A DNA stretch of 64,000 nt, taken from Priestia koreensis (lineage in GTDB: Bacteria > Bacillota > Bacilli > Bacillales > Bacillaceae_H). Under the pieces are notes generated by a model. That model saw only the letters and a list, made by a program, of their open reading frames with translations, searched no databases and had not been told where the DNA came from. This document shows, piece after piece, positions 45,837 through 55,873 of this stretch (position 1 is the first letter of the stretch; every line of letters starts with the position of its first letter). The stretch covers positions 228,228 to 292,227 of the forward strand of contig NZ_LILC01000019.1 in the NCBI RefSeq assembly GCF_001274935.1, in the 5' to 3' direction. The position numbers and the translations under genes were made by a program.

Positions 45837-46283
45837 ATGGAAAAAACATTTATTATGGTAAAACCTGATGGGGTACAAAGAAGTTTAATCGGCGAAATCG
45901 TAACTAGATTTGAAAAAAAGGGGTTTCAACTAGTTGGTGCAAAATTAATGCAGATTTCGACAGAATTAGCGGGCAATCATTATGCAGAGCATAAAGATAA
46001 ACCGTTCTTTGGGGAATTAGTAGACTTCATTACGTCTGGTCCTGTATTTGCGATGGTTTGGCAAGGGGAAAACGCAGTAGAGGTAGCTAGACAAATGCTT
46101 GGAAAAACAAATCCAAAAGATGCACTACCAGGAACAATCCGCGGTGACTTTGGTCTTGTTGTTGAGAAAAATGTTATTCACGGATCTGATGCGGTTGAAA
46201 GTGCAAAGCGTGAAATCGCATTGTTCTTCGGTGAAGAAGAACTTGTTCACTACGGTAAGTTAATTGAAGATTGGGTTTATTAA
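45837..46283 (+). CDS. ndk: Nucleoside diphosphate kinase
   Basis: Transfers the gamma phosphate between nucleoside triphosphates. 148 aa: start [20 protein letters not shown] and active-site motif [12 protein letters not shown] with the phosphorylated His. ATG 45837 after GGGGTGGG; the upstream in-frame ATG adds an unconserved tail. Order hepT-ndk-cheR is as in B. subtilis. Confidence 0.97.
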   Translation: MEKTFIMVKPDGVQRSLIGEIVTRFEKKGFQLVGAKLMQISTELAGNHYAEHKDKPFFGELVDFITSGPVFAMVWQGENAVEVARQMLGKTNPKDALPGTIRGDFGLVVEKNVIHGSDAVESAKREIALFFGEEELVHYGKLIEDWVY

Positions 46284-46314
46284 AAGAAGCCTTCCTGCAG
46301 TAGCAGAAGGGGAC

Positions 46315-46347
46315 AAAAAAGCGTGGTGAAATCACCACGCTTTTTTA
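46315..46347 (+). terminator. Terminator of ndk
   Basis: GCGTGGTG and CACCACGC arms around a 4-nt loop, A-run before and T-run after. Confidence 0.92.
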
Positions 46348-46486
46348 TTTGCGGTTAACAAGGAGAGTACGGATTTTTTATACATAAACAGCAGAACGTG
46401 TTGAATAGTTTGCAAGTCTAGACGATATAAAACGTATAAATGATCATTACCATAATAATTATCTTTGGCGAAAATGAGGGAAGACA

Positions 46487-47260
46487 ATGGATCAAGACTA
46501 TACGGATTTTATGAGTCGTGTAAAGAAAAGAACGGGTATTGATTTAGCTCTTTACAAAGAAGCGCAAATGAAACGCCGCATTATATCATTATATGAGAAG
46601 AAAGGATTTCGTACGTTTCAGGAATTTTATCAAGCGATGGACAAAGACATGGAGCTACTGGGAGAATTTTTGGATCGAATTACGATCAATGTGTCGGAGT
46701 TTTATCGAAACGCCAAGCGTTGGGAAGTATTAGAGAAAAAAATTTTACCAGAGTTATTGAAAACGCGTCGTACGCTTAAAGTGTGGAGCGCAGCATGCTC
46801 GTCTGGAGAAGAGCCATACACGCTAGCCATGATTTTGAGTACGTATTTGCCGCTTTCGCAAATCAAAGTTGTTGCGACGGATATCGACCAAAACATTATT
46901 ACAAAAGCTAAAATTGGCTTGTACGCGGAGCGTTCACTACAAGAAGTTCCGCCGGCAATTAAAGCGCAATATTTTACGAAAGAAGGCTCTTTCTACAAAA
47001 TAAGCGATCAAATTAAACGAACCGTTACGTTTCGCCAGCAGAATTTGCTTGCTGATCCGTTTGTAGATAAATATGATTTAATTGTGTGTCGCAATGTCCT
47101 TATCTACTTCACGGAAGAAGCGAAGCAGCACGTGTATAAGAAATTTAGTGATGCGCTTACTCCTGGCGGGATTTTCTTTGTAGGTAGTACGGAACAAATT
47201 TTTAACCCGCAGTCGTATGGCTTTGAAACGGCAGATACGTTTTTTTATCGAAAGCGTTAA
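46487..47260 (+). CDS. cheR: Chemotaxis protein methyltransferase CheR
   Basis: Methylates glutamates of chemoreceptors with SAM. 257 aa: N-terminal all-helical CheR domain (about 1-70), SAM-binding [16 protein letters not shown] and [13 protein letters not shown]-terminal FVGSTEQIF. Ribosome site GAGGGAAG. No other chemotaxis gene is adjacent, as in B. subtilis where cheR sits between ndk and the aro genes. Confidence 0.96.
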   Translation: MDQDYTDFMSRVKKRTGIDLALYKEAQMKRRIISLYEKKGFRTFQEFYQAMDKDMELLGEFLDRITINVSEFYRNAKRWEVLEKKILPELLKTRRTLKVWSAACSSGEEPYTLAMILSTYLPLSQIKVVATDIDQNIITKAKIGLYAERSLQEVPPAIKAQYFTKEGSFYKISDQIKRTVTFRQQNLLADPFVDKYDLIVCRNVLIYFTEEAKQHVYKKFSDALTPGGIFFVGSTEQIFNPQSYGFETADTFFYRKR

Positions 47261-47271
47261 ACATGTAGGAG

Positions 47272-47301
47272 TTGAGAATTCCTTTTAACTAGGCGTATAA
47301 T
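47272..47301 (+). promoter_or_regulatory. Promoter of aroB
   Basis: TTGAGA (47272-47277), 18 bp, TATAAT (47296-47301), about 75 nt before aroB. Confidence 0.65.
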
Positions 47302-47376
47302 AAAAAACAATTAATGTTCAGCGGAGAAAAGGACGACTCCGGTGAAAATATACATATTATACGTGAGGGAGTTTTC

Positions 47377-48444
47377 ATGGAAACGATTCAAATTCAAACT
47401 GCATCTAAAACATATCCATTATTTTTAGGTCATCAAATTTTAGATAAACTGCCAGAAGTCATTGGAAGTGTCAAACCGGATGCGTCCAAAGTATTCATCA
47501 TTACGGATGAAGAAGTGGACCGCCTTTATGGTGACGCGCTTGCTTCAGTGCTAAGAGATTTATCACCTGTTAAATATGTTATTCCGAGCGGGGAGCACGC
47601 AAAATCGTTTGATTATTTTTATCAGTGTCAGACGTTTGCGCTTGAGCATCAACTTGACCGTCGTTCTTTAATTTTGGCGTTTGGTGGGGGCGTAGTCGGA
47701 GATTTAGCAGGCTTTGTTGCTGCCACATACATGCGCGGCATTTCATTCATTCAAATTCCAACGACGCTTCTTGCCCATGACAGTGCGGTTGGAGGCAAAG
47801 TGGCCATTAATCACGCGCTTGGGAAAAATATGATTGGAGCCTTCCATCAGCCGGAAGCCGTTTTTTATGACGTTCAGTTTTTTGAAAGCCTTCCAGAACG
47901 AGAGTGGCGCTCTGGCTTTGGAGAAGTAGTAAAGCACGCGCTCATCAGTGATGAATCTTTTTACAGATGGCTTCAAGACAACATCACGTCGCTTCAGCAC
48001 GTTCAAAATCAGCATCTAATGCATATGATTGAAAAAGGAATTCATGTAAAAGCAGGAATTGTCCGAGCAGATGAACGGGAATCTGGCGTTCGTGCCTTTT
48101 TAAATCTAGGACATACGTTAGGTCATGCGATTGAATCAGAGAGCGGATACGGAGTGGTGAGTCACGGAGAGGCAGTCATCATTGGGATGATCTTCGCGCT
48201 TGAAGTGAGCATCGAGTTAGAAGGCCTTCGATTTGACGTAGAAGAACTAAAGAAGTGGTTAACATCGTTAGGATATAGCGTTGATGTACCGAAAAGCTTG
48301 GATCATAAGCGATTGCTCCAGAAAATGCAGGGAGATAAAAAGTCGACCGAAAGCAATGTCAACATGGTTCTATTACAAGCGATTGGAGAGCCTGTTATGA
48401 GAAGAGTAGATGATGAAACCATTTTATCTCTTTTAGCGAAATAA
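47377..48444 (+). CDS. aroB: 3-dehydroquinate synthase
   Basis: Second step of the shikimate pathway. 355 aa: NAD-binding GGGVVGDLAGFVAATYMRG, IPTTLLAHDSAVGGKVAIN, and zinc-ligand region NLGHTLGHAIE. ATG 47377 after GAGGGAG. In B. subtilis aroF precedes and aroH follows aroB; both are missing here, and the trp leader starts directly after aroB. Confidence 0.96.
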   Translation: METIQIQTASKTYPLFLGHQILDKLPEVIGSVKPDASKVFIITDEEVDRLYGDALASVLRDLSPVKYVIPSGEHAKSFDYFYQCQTFALEHQLDRRSLILAFGGGVVGDLAGFVAATYMRGISFIQIPTTLLAHDSAVGGKVAINHALGKNMIGAFHQPEAVFYDVQFFESLPEREWRSGFGEVVKHALISDESFYRWLQDNITSLQHVQNQHLMHMIEKGIHVKAGIVRADERESGVRAFLNLGHTLGHAIESESGYGVVSHGEAVIIGMIFALEVSIELEGLRFDVEELKKWLTSLGYSVDVPKSLDHKRLLQKMQGDKKSTESNVNMVLLQAIGEPVMRRVDDETILSLLAK

Positions 48445-48464
48445 TGCTTTTGGAATCTTTCTCA

Positions 48465-48493
48465 TTGACAAACGATACGTGTCGTACTAAGAT
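48465..48493 (+). promoter_or_regulatory. Promoter of the trp operon
   Basis: TTGACA (48465-48470), 17 bp, TAAGAT (48488-48493). Transcription would start near 48500, just before the first triplets. Confidence 0.7.
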
Positions 48494-48499
48494 AATGAA

Positions 48500-48669
48500 T
48501 AATTAAGAAAGTTAGTTTAGTGAGTAGCATAGCAGAGCAGACAGTGAGAGATGCAACAACTCGATCAGCATAGAGAGCTGATGAGTGAGATAAAGTAAAG
48601 TATAGACGAGATGAGAATGAGATAGTTGAGCTGAGGTTAGTTGAGTAGAGTATATATAAATAACAATCT
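48500..48669 (+). promoter_or_regulatory. TRAP-binding trp leader with two NAG-triplet arrays
   Basis: Array A (about 48505-48550) has eight GAG/UAG and five AAG/CAG triplets. Array B (48583-48650) has thirteen GAG/UAG and two AAG triplets, mostly with a 5-nt period, the ideal TRAP spacing. Between them CTC(g)ATCAGC pairs with GCTGATGAG (48560-48585). TTGAGTAGA (48641-48649), inside array B, pairs with TCTACCCAA (48667-48675) with one mismatch, the antiterminator; TRAP bound to array B would prevent it. Confidence 0.88.
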
Positions 48670-48705
48670 ACCCAAAGGCCTGTTTAGTGCTATTTGGGTT
48701 TTTTA
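48670..48705 (+). terminator. trp operon attenuator (terminator)
   Basis: ACCCAAA (48670-48676) pairs with TTTGGGT (48693-48699), extended by GGC/GCT, followed by TTTTTT. Its 5' arm is shared with the antiterminator. Confidence 0.88.
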
Positions 48706-48736
48706 TTTTCCCTTCAACCTATCCTCTTTTCTCATT

Positions 48737-48756
48737 CTCCATTTCCAAATGGAGGA
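48737..48756 (+). promoter_or_regulatory. Hairpin covering the trpE Shine-Dalgarno
   Basis: CTCCATT (48737-48743) pairs with AATGGAG (48748-48754) and buries GGAGGA (48751-48756), the trpE ribosome site. Read-through messages could thus also be limited in translation. Confidence 0.65.
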
Positions 48757-48766
48757 CTGAGCAAAC

Positions 48767-50287
48767 ATGAAATACCCACAGGATCAGCAGACGTTTTTAG
48801 AAGAAGCGTCACAGTATTTAACGATTCCCATTATAAAAAAAATGTACGTCGATTCCATCACGCCGGTGGATTTGTTTCAAAACTTACAAAAAGAAGCGAT
48901 TTACTTACTAGAAAGCAATGAATCGTCATCAGAGTGGTCCAATTACTCGTTTATCGGACTACAGCCGTTTCTAACGATCCATGAACAAGACGGAATGTAT
49001 GAGCTTCAGGATCAAAAAGGAGATTGCTTTTACAAAGGAGACACGTTTAAAGAGACGTTTCAAACCGCACAGAATCTGTTGAAGGTAAAGGTGCCTAATA
49101 TTGATCTCCCGTTCAAAGGTGGAGCGGTTGGCTTTTTAGGATATGACGCGGTGTCGCTGTTAGAAAAAGTCCCGTCCCATTCCTACAATGATTTAGGAAT
49201 GAGCCGCTGTCATTTTGCTTTTTGTGAAACGATTTTGGCCTATCATCATGAAAAAAAAGAAGTAATCATCGTCCACTATATACGCCTAGATGGCAGTGAG
49301 ACGGAGGAAGAAAAAGAACGTTTGTATGAGAGTGCACAGCAAAAGATCAAAGCGTATTTTCACGGAGCGCTACGAAAAAATGATGAGCAGCCGCTTATGT
49401 TTGAACAAGACTTAACGCCTGTCTCATTTGATGACGTAGAGTCCACGTATGAAAAGGAAAAATTTCTACAGGACGTTGAGAACATTAAAGAATACATTCG
49501 AAGTGGTGACGTGTTTCAAGCCGTACTGTCACAGCGTTTTAAAATCCCTATTTCCATTAGCGGGTTTGACATTTACCGAGTGCTTCGACTTGTAAACCCG
49601 TCTCCTTATTTATTTTATTTGAACATGAATGGTATTGAGCTTATTGGAAGTTCGCCTGAGCGGCTGATTCAAATACATGATGGTCATCTAGAAATTCATC
49701 CAATTGCCGGAACGAGGAGAAGGGGCCGAACGTATGAGGAAGATCAGCAGTTGGGAGAAGAGCTGCTAGCTGATGAAAAAGAGCGCGCAGAGCACTACAT
49801 GCTTGTTGACTTGGCAAGAAATGATATTGGTCGCGTTGCCGAATACGGTTCAGTGAATACACCGGTACTAATGGAACTAGTAAACTTCTCGCATGTAATG
49901 CATTTAATTTCAAAGGTTACGGGTCGATTAGCAGAGAACGTTCATCCGATTGATGCGCTTCTCGCCGCTTTTCCAGCTGGTACCGTATCAGGCGCACCTA
50001 AAGTGCGTGCGATGCAAATTTTAGCAGAGCTTGAGCCAACAGCACGAAATGTCTACGCCGGAACCGTCGCCTATCTAGATTTTGACGGCAATATTGATTC
50101 CTGCATTGCGATTCGTACCATCCTGTTAAAAGATTGTAACGCGTACGTGCAAGCGGGAGCAGGCATTGTGGCTGATTCAGTTCCAGAGCTTGAATATAAA
50201 GAAACAAAAAACAAAGCGAGTGCGCTGATTAAAACGATTCAGCTAGCAGAAAAAATTTATCAAAAAGAGGGGAATTTATATGTTTAA
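48767..50287 (+). CDS. trpE: Anthranilate synthase component I
   Basis: Makes anthranilate from chorismate and ammonia/glutamine. 506 aa: N-terminal regulatory part with LLESNESS (tryptophan feedback site), catalytic chorismate-binding domain with GSSPERLIQ, PIAGTRRRG, DLARNDIGRV and FPAGTVSGAPKVRAM. The ribosome site GGAGGA is 10 nt from the ATG and inside a hairpin. The stop overlaps trpD by 8 nt. The glutaminase partner (trpG/pabA) is not in the window, as in B. subtilis. Confidence 0.97.
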   Translation: MKYPQDQQTFLEEASQYLTIPIIKKMYVDSITPVDLFQNLQKEAIYLLESNESSSEWSNYSFIGLQPFLTIHEQDGMYELQDQKGDCFYKGDTFKETFQTAQNLLKVKVPNIDLPFKGGAVGFLGYDAVSLLEKVPSHSYNDLGMSRCHFAFCETILAYHHEKKEVIIVHYIRLDGSETEEEKERLYESAQQKIKAYFHGALRKNDEQPLMFEQDLTPVSFDDVESTYEKEKFLQDVENIKEYIRSGDVFQAVLSQRFKIPISISGFDIYRVLRLVNPSPYLFYLNMNGIELIGSSPERLIQIHDGHLEIHPIAGTRRRGRTYEEDQQLGEELLADEKERAEHYMLVDLARNDIGRVAEYGSVNTPVLMELVNFSHVMHLISKVTGRLAENVHPIDALLAAFPAGTVSGAPKVRAMQILAELEPTARNVYAGTVAYLDFDGNIDSCIAIRTILLKDCNAYVQAGAGIVADSVPELEYKETKNKASALIKTIQLAEKIYQKEGNLYV

Positions 50288-51305
50288 AGAATTTCTCTTA
50301 AAATGTTTAACAGGTCAATCATTAACGGAACACGAAGCTAAAACGGTGATGAATGAGATTATGTCAGGAACGGTTTCATCAGCTCAAATCGGAAGCTTGC
50401 TGACAATCTTAACGTATAGAGGCGAAACGATTGAAGAGATTACGGGGTTTGTGAGAGGAATGCGTGAAAATATGATTCCACTCCAGACGGGTCTTGAAAA
50501 CGTCGTTGACACGTGCGGGACGGGTGGAGACGGCGCATCAACGTTTAACATTTCAACGGCAAGTGCGATCGTAGCGTCCGCAGCAGGTGTGAAAGTGGCT
50601 AAGCACGGAAATCGGGCTGTATCTTCTAAAAGCGGAAGTGCAGACGTACTTGAATACTTGGGAATTGATATTACTTCTACGAAACAGGAGGTAATAGAGA
50701 CCCTTAAGCAGGACGGAATGGCCTTCTTATTTGCTCCTATGTATCACCCAGCAATGAAGCATGCGGCGATACCACGAAAAGAATTAGGGTTTCGTACGGT
50801 GTTCAATGCGCTTGGACCGCTTGCAAACCCGTCGAACTGTGATAAGCAAGTAATCGGCGTTTATTCAGCAGGGCTTGCTGAGAAACTTGCAAGAACGCTA
50901 CAAAAGCTAAGCTCAAGACATGTATTATTTGTAGCAGGAAAAGATGGCCTAGATGAGATCAGCGTTGAAACCGAAACAGACATTGTAGAGCTTCGTGACG
51001 GCGACATTCGTTCTTATACAATCAAACCAGAAGATTTTGGCTTAGAGCGAGGGAGAGTATCAGACTTAGTCGTTGAAACAGCGAAAGAAAGTGCCCTCAC
51101 AATTGAGCAAATCTTCCGTGATCAAGCTCATGAAAGTGCCAAAAATGCAGTGATTTTAAACGCAGCGGCAGCGATTTATGTCGCAGGTAAAGCAGGCTCA
51201 ATTGCAGAAGGAACGCATATCGCGAGAACGGTTATTGAAAATGGAACAGCGTACAGACAATTGCAGAAGCTACGCGCTAGAAAGGTGATGACTCAACATG
51301 CTTGA
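50280..51305 (+). CDS. trpD: Anthranilate phosphoribosyltransferase
   Basis: Adds phosphoribose from PRPP to anthranilate. 341 aa with [17 protein letters not shown] (PRPP loop), [18 protein letters not shown], and [14 protein letters not shown]. Overlaps trpE and trpC by 8 nt each, showing tight coupling. Length typical. Confidence 0.97.
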   Translation: MFKEFLLKCLTGQSLTEHEAKTVMNEIMSGTVSSAQIGSLLTILTYRGETIEEITGFVRGMRENMIPLQTGLENVVDTCGTGGDGASTFNISTASAIVASAAGVKVAKHGNRAVSSKSGSADVLEYLGIDITSTKQEVIETLKQDGMAFLFAPMYHPAMKHAAIPRKELGFRTVFNALGPLANPSNCDKQVIGVYSAGLAEKLARTLQKLSSRHVLFVAGKDGLDEISVETETDIVELRDGDIRSYTIKPEDFGLERGRVSDLVVETAKESALTIEQIFRDQAHESAKNAVILNAAAAIYVAGKAGSIAEGTHIARTVIENGTAYRQLQKLRARKVMTQHA

Positions 51306-52065
51306 TAAGATTTTACAAACGAAAAAAGAAGAGGTAGAAGCACTGATTCTTCCAGAAAAACAAGAAGTGAAAAAGGTTTCCTTCTATGATGCGTTAAAAA
51401 ATCCTACCCACACACTAGCACTCATTGCCGAGGTAAAGCGGGCATCGCCATCAAAAGGATTGATTAAAGAAGATTTTAATCATGTGCAAATCGCTCGTGA
51501 TTACGAAGCAGGGCTAGCGGATGCGTTATCTGTTCTGACAGATCAAGAGTACTTTATGGGGAATCAATCCTTTTTAACGGATATAAAAAAAACCGTGAAT
51601 CTTCCGGTACTGCGAAAAGATTTTATTATTGATCCTCTTCAAGTAGAAGAGAGTGTACGAATCGGGGCGGACGCTATTTTACTCATTGGTGAGGCGCTAG
51701 AGCCGGCTAAGCTACATGAATTGTATGTACAGGCAAAAGAGAGTGGATTAGATTGTCTCGTTGAAGTGCATGCACTTGATACGTTAACAGGTATACTCGA
51801 TGTATTTACACCACAAATTGTCGGGATTAACAACCGCGACTTGCATACGTTCGTGACGAGCGTTGAGCAAACGAGAAAAATTGCGTCATATGTACCGAAG
51901 GAAAGTCTGATCGTTAGTGAGAGTGGGATTGTCAATACTGCCGATATTTTATCGGTAAAAGAAGCTGGAGCTGAAGCTGTTTTAGTAGGAGAAACGCTTA
52001 TGAGAGAATCGAATCAAACAGAAGCTATTGCTCATTTATTCGGTGTAAAGCATGCGAACCGTTAA
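51298..52065 (+). CDS. trpC: Indole-3-glycerol-phosphate synthase
   Basis: Ring closure to indole-3-glycerol phosphate, TIM barrel of 255 aa. Motifs: [12 protein letters not shown] (substrate Lys), [13 protein letters not shown] (catalytic Lys), [16 protein letters not shown]. Not fused to trpF, unlike in enterobacteria; overlaps trpD and trpF. Confidence 0.97.
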   Translation: MLDKILQTKKEEVEALILPEKQEVKKVSFYDALKNPTHTLALIAEVKRASPSKGLIKEDFNHVQIARDYEAGLADALSVLTDQEYFMGNQSFLTDIKKTVNLPVLRKDFIIDPLQVEESVRIGADAILLIGEALEPAKLHELYVQAKESGLDCLVEVHALDTLTGILDVFTPQIVGINNRDLHTFVTSVEQTRKIASYVPKESLIVSESGIVNTADILSVKEAGAEAVLVGETLMRESNQTEAIAHLFGVKHANR

Positions 52066-52675
52066 ATATTGCGGCATTCGAACGCTTGAAGATTATGAAA
52101 TGGTTTCAGATAGTTTAGGAAGCTATATCGGATTTATCTTTTATGAAAAAAGCAAGCGATTCGTCACACCAGAATCCGTAAAAGAATGGGGACCGAAAGC
52201 TAAAAGGCACGTTGGCGTGTTTGTGAACGCGTCTGATGAATGGATCGATCATTCCATCACTTATGCTTCTCTTGACGTTGTTCAGCTTCACGGAACGGAA
52301 TCTCTTGCTGATATTCAGCGAATAAAGAACCGTTACGAAGTGGAGGTATGGAAGGCGATTCCTCACGGTGAGGATACGATTTCGCTCATTCATACGTATG
52401 CGCCGCATGTGGACGCTCTTTTACTAGATAGTAAGGTGGACAATACGTTTGGCGGTACCGGAAAGACATTTGATTGGAGCTTTCTTCCGACATATATGGA
52501 AGTAATGGAGTCGTATGAGACACCCCTTTTCGTAGCAGGTGGGATTACGGTAAACAATATTCATAGTTTACTAACGTATGATCCTTTTGGAATTGATTTA
52601 TCTAGTGGAATTGAGGAAGACGGAAAGAAAAACAAACAAAAACTACAGGAGATAGAAAGGGAGATTCAAAAATGA
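52052..52675 (+). CDS. trpF: Phosphoribosylanthranilate isomerase
   Basis: Amadori rearrangement step of tryptophan synthesis. 207 aa: [12 protein letters not shown] (catalytic Cys), [28 protein letters not shown] (catalytic Asp and phosphate loop), FVAGGIT and GIDLSSGIE. Overlaps trpC by 14 nt and trpB by 4 nt. Slightly more divergent at the N-terminus than its neighbours. Confidence 0.95.
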   Translation: MRTVKYCGIRTLEDYEMVSDSLGSYIGFIFYEKSKRFVTPESVKEWGPKAKRHVGVFVNASDEWIDHSITYASLDVVQLHGTESLADIQRIKNRYEVEVWKAIPHGEDTISLIHTYAPHVDALLLDSKVDNTFGGTGKTFDWSFLPTYMEVMESYETPLFVAGGITVNNIHSLLTYDPFGIDLSSGIEEDGKKNKQKLQEIEREIQK

Positions 52676-53904
52676 CGTATAATCATCCAGATCAGTTCGG
52701 TCGCTTTGGTGACTTTGGTGGAAAATATGTGCCAGAAACACTTATGAGACCATTAGAAGAAGTAGAAACAGCTCTTGATGCAGCAATGGAAGATGAAGCC
52801 TTTCTACAAGAATATTTGCACTTGCTACATGAATACTCTGGTCGACCAACCGCTCTTACGTTTGCAGGAAACGCAACCGAAAAGCTAGGTGGAGCAAAAA
52901 TCTATTTAAAACGTGAAGATTTGAATCATACAGGTGCCCATAAAATTAACAATGCGATTGGTCAGGCACTGCTCGCAAAACGAATGGGAAAAACAAAACT
53001 AATTGCCGAAACCGGAGCAGGACAGCACGGCGTAGCAACAGCAACCGTAGCAGCAAAGTTTGGAATGGAATGCAAGGTGTTTATGGGAGAAGAGGACATT
53101 GAGCGACAAGCGCTAAACGTTTTCCGAATGAAAATGCTAGGGGCTGAGGTTGTACCTGTGTATTCAGGAACACGTACGTTAAAAGACGCTACAAACGAAG
53201 CGATTCGTTACTGGGTTGCCAACTGCGAGGATCACTTCTATTTAATCGGTTCTGCGATCGGACCACATCCGTATCCGAAAATGGTTCGCAACTTCCAAAA
53301 AATTATTGGGGAGGAAGCAAAGCGACAGTTCCAAGCCGTTGAAAACAAGCTTCCTGATAAAGTTATTGCGTGTGTGGGGGGAGGCAGTAATGCCATTGGG
53401 ATGTTCTATGACTTTATTAAAGAAGACGACGTTGAGCTTATTGGTGTCGAAGCAGGTGGAAAAGGGTTAGACTCCAATCTTCATGCAGCGAAAATGGCCA
53501 AAGGAACAAAAGGAGTCATTCACGGTACGCTGACGTATTTAATGCAGGACGAGAACGGTCAAATTACCGAGCCATACTCCATCTCAGCAGGTCTTGATTA
53601 TCCTGGAATTGGACCGGAGCATTCCTACCTTTCAACAATTGGACGAGTACGTTATGAAAGTGTAACGGATGATGAGGCGATTTCAGCTCTACAATTTTTA
53701 ACGCGCCAAGAAGGTATCATTCCAGCGATTGAATCTGCTCATGCGCTAGCAAAGGCATTTGAACTGGCGAAAGGTATGTCTGCGGAAGACTCCATTTTAG
53801 TTTGCTTATCAGGACGAGGAGACAAAGACGTTCATTCATTAATCAACTTATTAGAGGAGGAAAATCAACATGACGTTTCAAAAACGCCTGCCGAAGCACG
53901 ATAA
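52672..53904 (+). CDS. trpB: Tryptophan synthase beta chain
   Basis: Condenses indole and serine with PLP. 410 aa: [20 protein letters not shown] with the PLP Lys, [26 protein letters not shown] (phosphate cup). The last about twelve residues ([13 protein letters not shown]) lie beyond the usual C-terminus and are read through the trpA ribosome site and first codons, giving a 35-nt overlap with trpA. Confidence 0.97.
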   Translation: MTYNHPDQFGRFGDFGGKYVPETLMRPLEEVETALDAAMEDEAFLQEYLHLLHEYSGRPTALTFAGNATEKLGGAKIYLKREDLNHTGAHKINNAIGQALLAKRMGKTKLIAETGAGQHGVATATVAAKFGMECKVFMGEEDIERQALNVFRMKMLGAEVVPVYSGTRTLKDATNEAIRYWVANCEDHFYLIGSAIGPHPYPKMVRNFQKIIGEEAKRQFQAVENKLPDKVIACVGGGSNAIGMFYDFIKEDDVELIGVEAGGKGLDSNLHAAKMAKGTKGVIHGTLTYLMQDENGQITEPYSISAGLDYPGIGPEHSYLSTIGRVRYESVTDDEAISALQFLTRQEGIIPAIESAHALAKAFELAKGMSAEDSILVCLSGRGDKDVHSLINLLEEENQHDVSKTPAEAR

Positions 53905-54682
53905 TTTGTTTATCCCATTTATTACAGCAGGAGATCCGCACCAAGATGTGACGATTGAGCTTGCATTTGCTCTTCAAGAGGAAGGGGCATCCGTGTTAGA
54001 ATTAGGTGTACCATATTCTGATCCTTTGGCAGATGGACCCATCATTCAAGAGGCATCCAAACGAGCATTAGAGAACGGAATGTCCATTCGAAAAGCAATA
54101 AATCTAGTGCCAAGGATGAGGGAAAGAGGCGTTCATATTCCAATTATCCTCTTTACCTATTTTAATCCTGTGTTACAATTAGATTTAGAACACTTTTTCA
54201 CTTTAGTGCAACAAAATGAAATTGATGGTGTCCTTATTCCTGATTTGCCTTATGAGGAAAGCGCGGAAGTTCGTCGATTAGCAAAAGCGCACGATGTCGT
54301 TCACATTTCACTGGTTGCTCCGACTTCAAAAGACCGAATCCGTATGATTGCGAGTGAAGCGGATGGATTTTTATATTGCGTATCATCTCTTGGTGTAACG
54401 GGCGTTCGTACAACGCTTCCATCTGACTTGGATGAGTTTCTACAAGAAGTGAAAAAATATGCAACCATTCCAGTCGCCGTTGGATTTGGTATTTCGACAG
54501 CAGAGCAAGTAAAGGTGTTAAAGGACCATAGTGACGGAATTATCATTGGCAGTGCCATTGTGAACAAAGTTGCGGAATTGAAGGACGCGCTTTTAACAAA
54601 CGATACGAATGAGCAAGCGCTAAAAGAATTCAGAGAGTATGTGGCTTCTATCGTTTCACCGATTCAAATTTGTGAGGTGTAA
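53870..54682 (+). CDS. trpA: Tryptophan synthase alpha chain
   Basis: Cleaves indole-3-glycerol phosphate to indole, channelled to TrpB. 270 aa TIM barrel: [28 protein letters not shown] (catalytic Glu), LIPDLPYEE (catalytic Asp) and VAVGFGIST. The GGAGGAAAA ribosome site lies within trpB. hisC follows within 5 nt. Confidence 0.97.
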   Translation: MTFQKRLPKHDNLFIPFITAGDPHQDVTIELAFALQEEGASVLELGVPYSDPLADGPIIQEASKRALENGMSIRKAINLVPRMRERGVHIPIILFTYFNPVLQLDLEHFFTLVQQNEIDGVLIPDLPYEESAEVRRLAKAHDVVHISLVAPTSKDRIRMIASEADGFLYCVSSLGVTGVRTTLPSDLDEFLQEVKKYATIPVAVGFGISTAEQVKVLKDHSDGIIIGSAIVNKVAELKDALLTNDTNEQALKEFREYVASIVSPIQICEV

Positions 54683-54687
54683 TGATT

Positions 54688-55773
54688 GTGAAGGTAAAAG
54701 AACAGTTAAAAGGCTTAAGTCCATATAAGCCTGGAAAACCTATTGAAGAAGTACAAAAAGAATTTAATTTATCCAAAGTAGTGAAGCTAGCATCGAATGA
54801 AAATCCTTACGGTTATTCACCAGCTGCGAAGCAAGCGATCCAAGATGAGCTTGAGCATTTAACACTGTATCCAGACGGCTACTCCGGTGTCGTTCGTGAA
54901 AAAGTGGCAAAGCATGTAGGCGTTGATAAAGATCAGCTGATTTTTGGAAATGGATCTGATGAAATTATTCAAATTATTTGCCGTGCCATGTTGAGTGCCG
55001 ATACGAACACGGTAATGGCAGCTCCTACGTTCCCTCAATACAAGCATAATGCTGTGATTGAAGGTGCAGAAATTCGTGAAGTGCCGCTCGTAGACGGCCA
55101 GCATGATTTAGATGCAATGTTAGAAGCAATTGATGAGCAAACGAGAGTTGTATGGGTATGTACACCAAACAATCCAACAGGGACGTATATTCCTGAGGCG
55201 AAGCTGCTTCCATTTTTAGAAAACGTACCGAGTCACGTATTGGTCGTTTTAGATGAAGCATATTATGAGTATGTAACAGCTGATGATTTTCCAGAATCAG
55301 TACCGCTATTAAATAAATACGATAACTTGATTATTCTTCGCACGTTCTCAAAAGCATACGGTCTTGCTGCGCTTCGTATTGGATATGGAATTGGCCATAC
55401 AGAATTGCTTCAGCAAATCGAGCCAGCACGTGAGCCGTTTAATACGAGCAGACTTGCACAGGTTGCGGCAATTGCTGCGCTTGATGATCAGGCGTTTATT
55501 GAGAAGTGCCGCGATCTTAATCAAGAAGGGTTACAGCAATATTATGATTTCTGTGAGAAGTACAACCTTGAGTACTATCGTTCAGAAACGAACTTTATTT
55601 TAATTGACTTCAAACGTCAAGGCGATGAAGTATTTCAATTTTTATTAGAGCGCGGTTTTATCGTTCGTTCAGGAAATGCATTAGGGTTCCCAACTTCTGT
55701 TCGAATTACCGTTGGGTCCAAAGAAGAAAATGCTGAAATCATCGACTTGCTAAAAGAATTTGTAGCGCAATAA
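54688..55773 (+). CDS. hisC: Histidinol-phosphate aminotransferase
   Basis: PLP transaminase serving histidine synthesis and, in Bacillus, tyrosine/phenylalanine synthesis. 361 aa: [29 protein letters not shown] and [17 protein letters not shown] with the PLP Lys. GTG 54688 is preferred because GAGGTG stands 8 nt upstream and [10 protein letters not shown] aligns with family starts; ATG 54682 is only 2 nt from that site. Placement between trpA and tyrA is the B. subtilis supraoperon order. Confidence 0.95.
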   Translation: MKVKEQLKGLSPYKPGKPIEEVQKEFNLSKVVKLASNENPYGYSPAAKQAIQDELEHLTLYPDGYSGVVREKVAKHVGVDKDQLIFGNGSDEIIQIICRAMLSADTNTVMAAPTFPQYKHNAVIEGAEIREVPLVDGQHDLDAMLEAIDEQTRVVWVCTPNNPTGTYIPEAKLLPFLENVPSHVLVVLDEAYYEYVTADDFPESVPLLNKYDNLIILRTFSKAYGLAALRIGYGIGHTELLQQIEPAREPFNTSRLAQVAAIAALDDQAFIEKCRDLNQEGLQQYYDFCEKYNLEYYRSETNFILIDFKRQGDEVFQFLLERGFIVRSGNALGFPTSVRITVGSKEENAEIIDLLKEFVAQ

Positions 55774-55786
55774 ATTGTTCTTACAT

Positions 55787-55839
55787 AGGAATGAGATGGA
55801 CCTGTCCCAATGAACAGATCTGTCTCATTCCTCTGTTTT
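55787..55839 (+). terminator. Hairpin between hisC and tyrA
   Basis: AGGAATGAGA and TCTCATTCCT arms with a long interior, followed by CTGTTTTATG. The weak T-run suggests partial termination or RNA processing. Confidence 0.55.
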
Positions 55840-55873
55840 ATGTTGAAAAAATGAAGAAAATAGAGGTGCACGT

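Noticed and set aside
48505..48650. Dense short repeats that could suggest a CRISPR or microsatellite
   Set aside because: The unit is GAG/UAG with 2-3-nt spacing, followed by an antiterminator and terminator and then trpE, so it is a TRAP leader.
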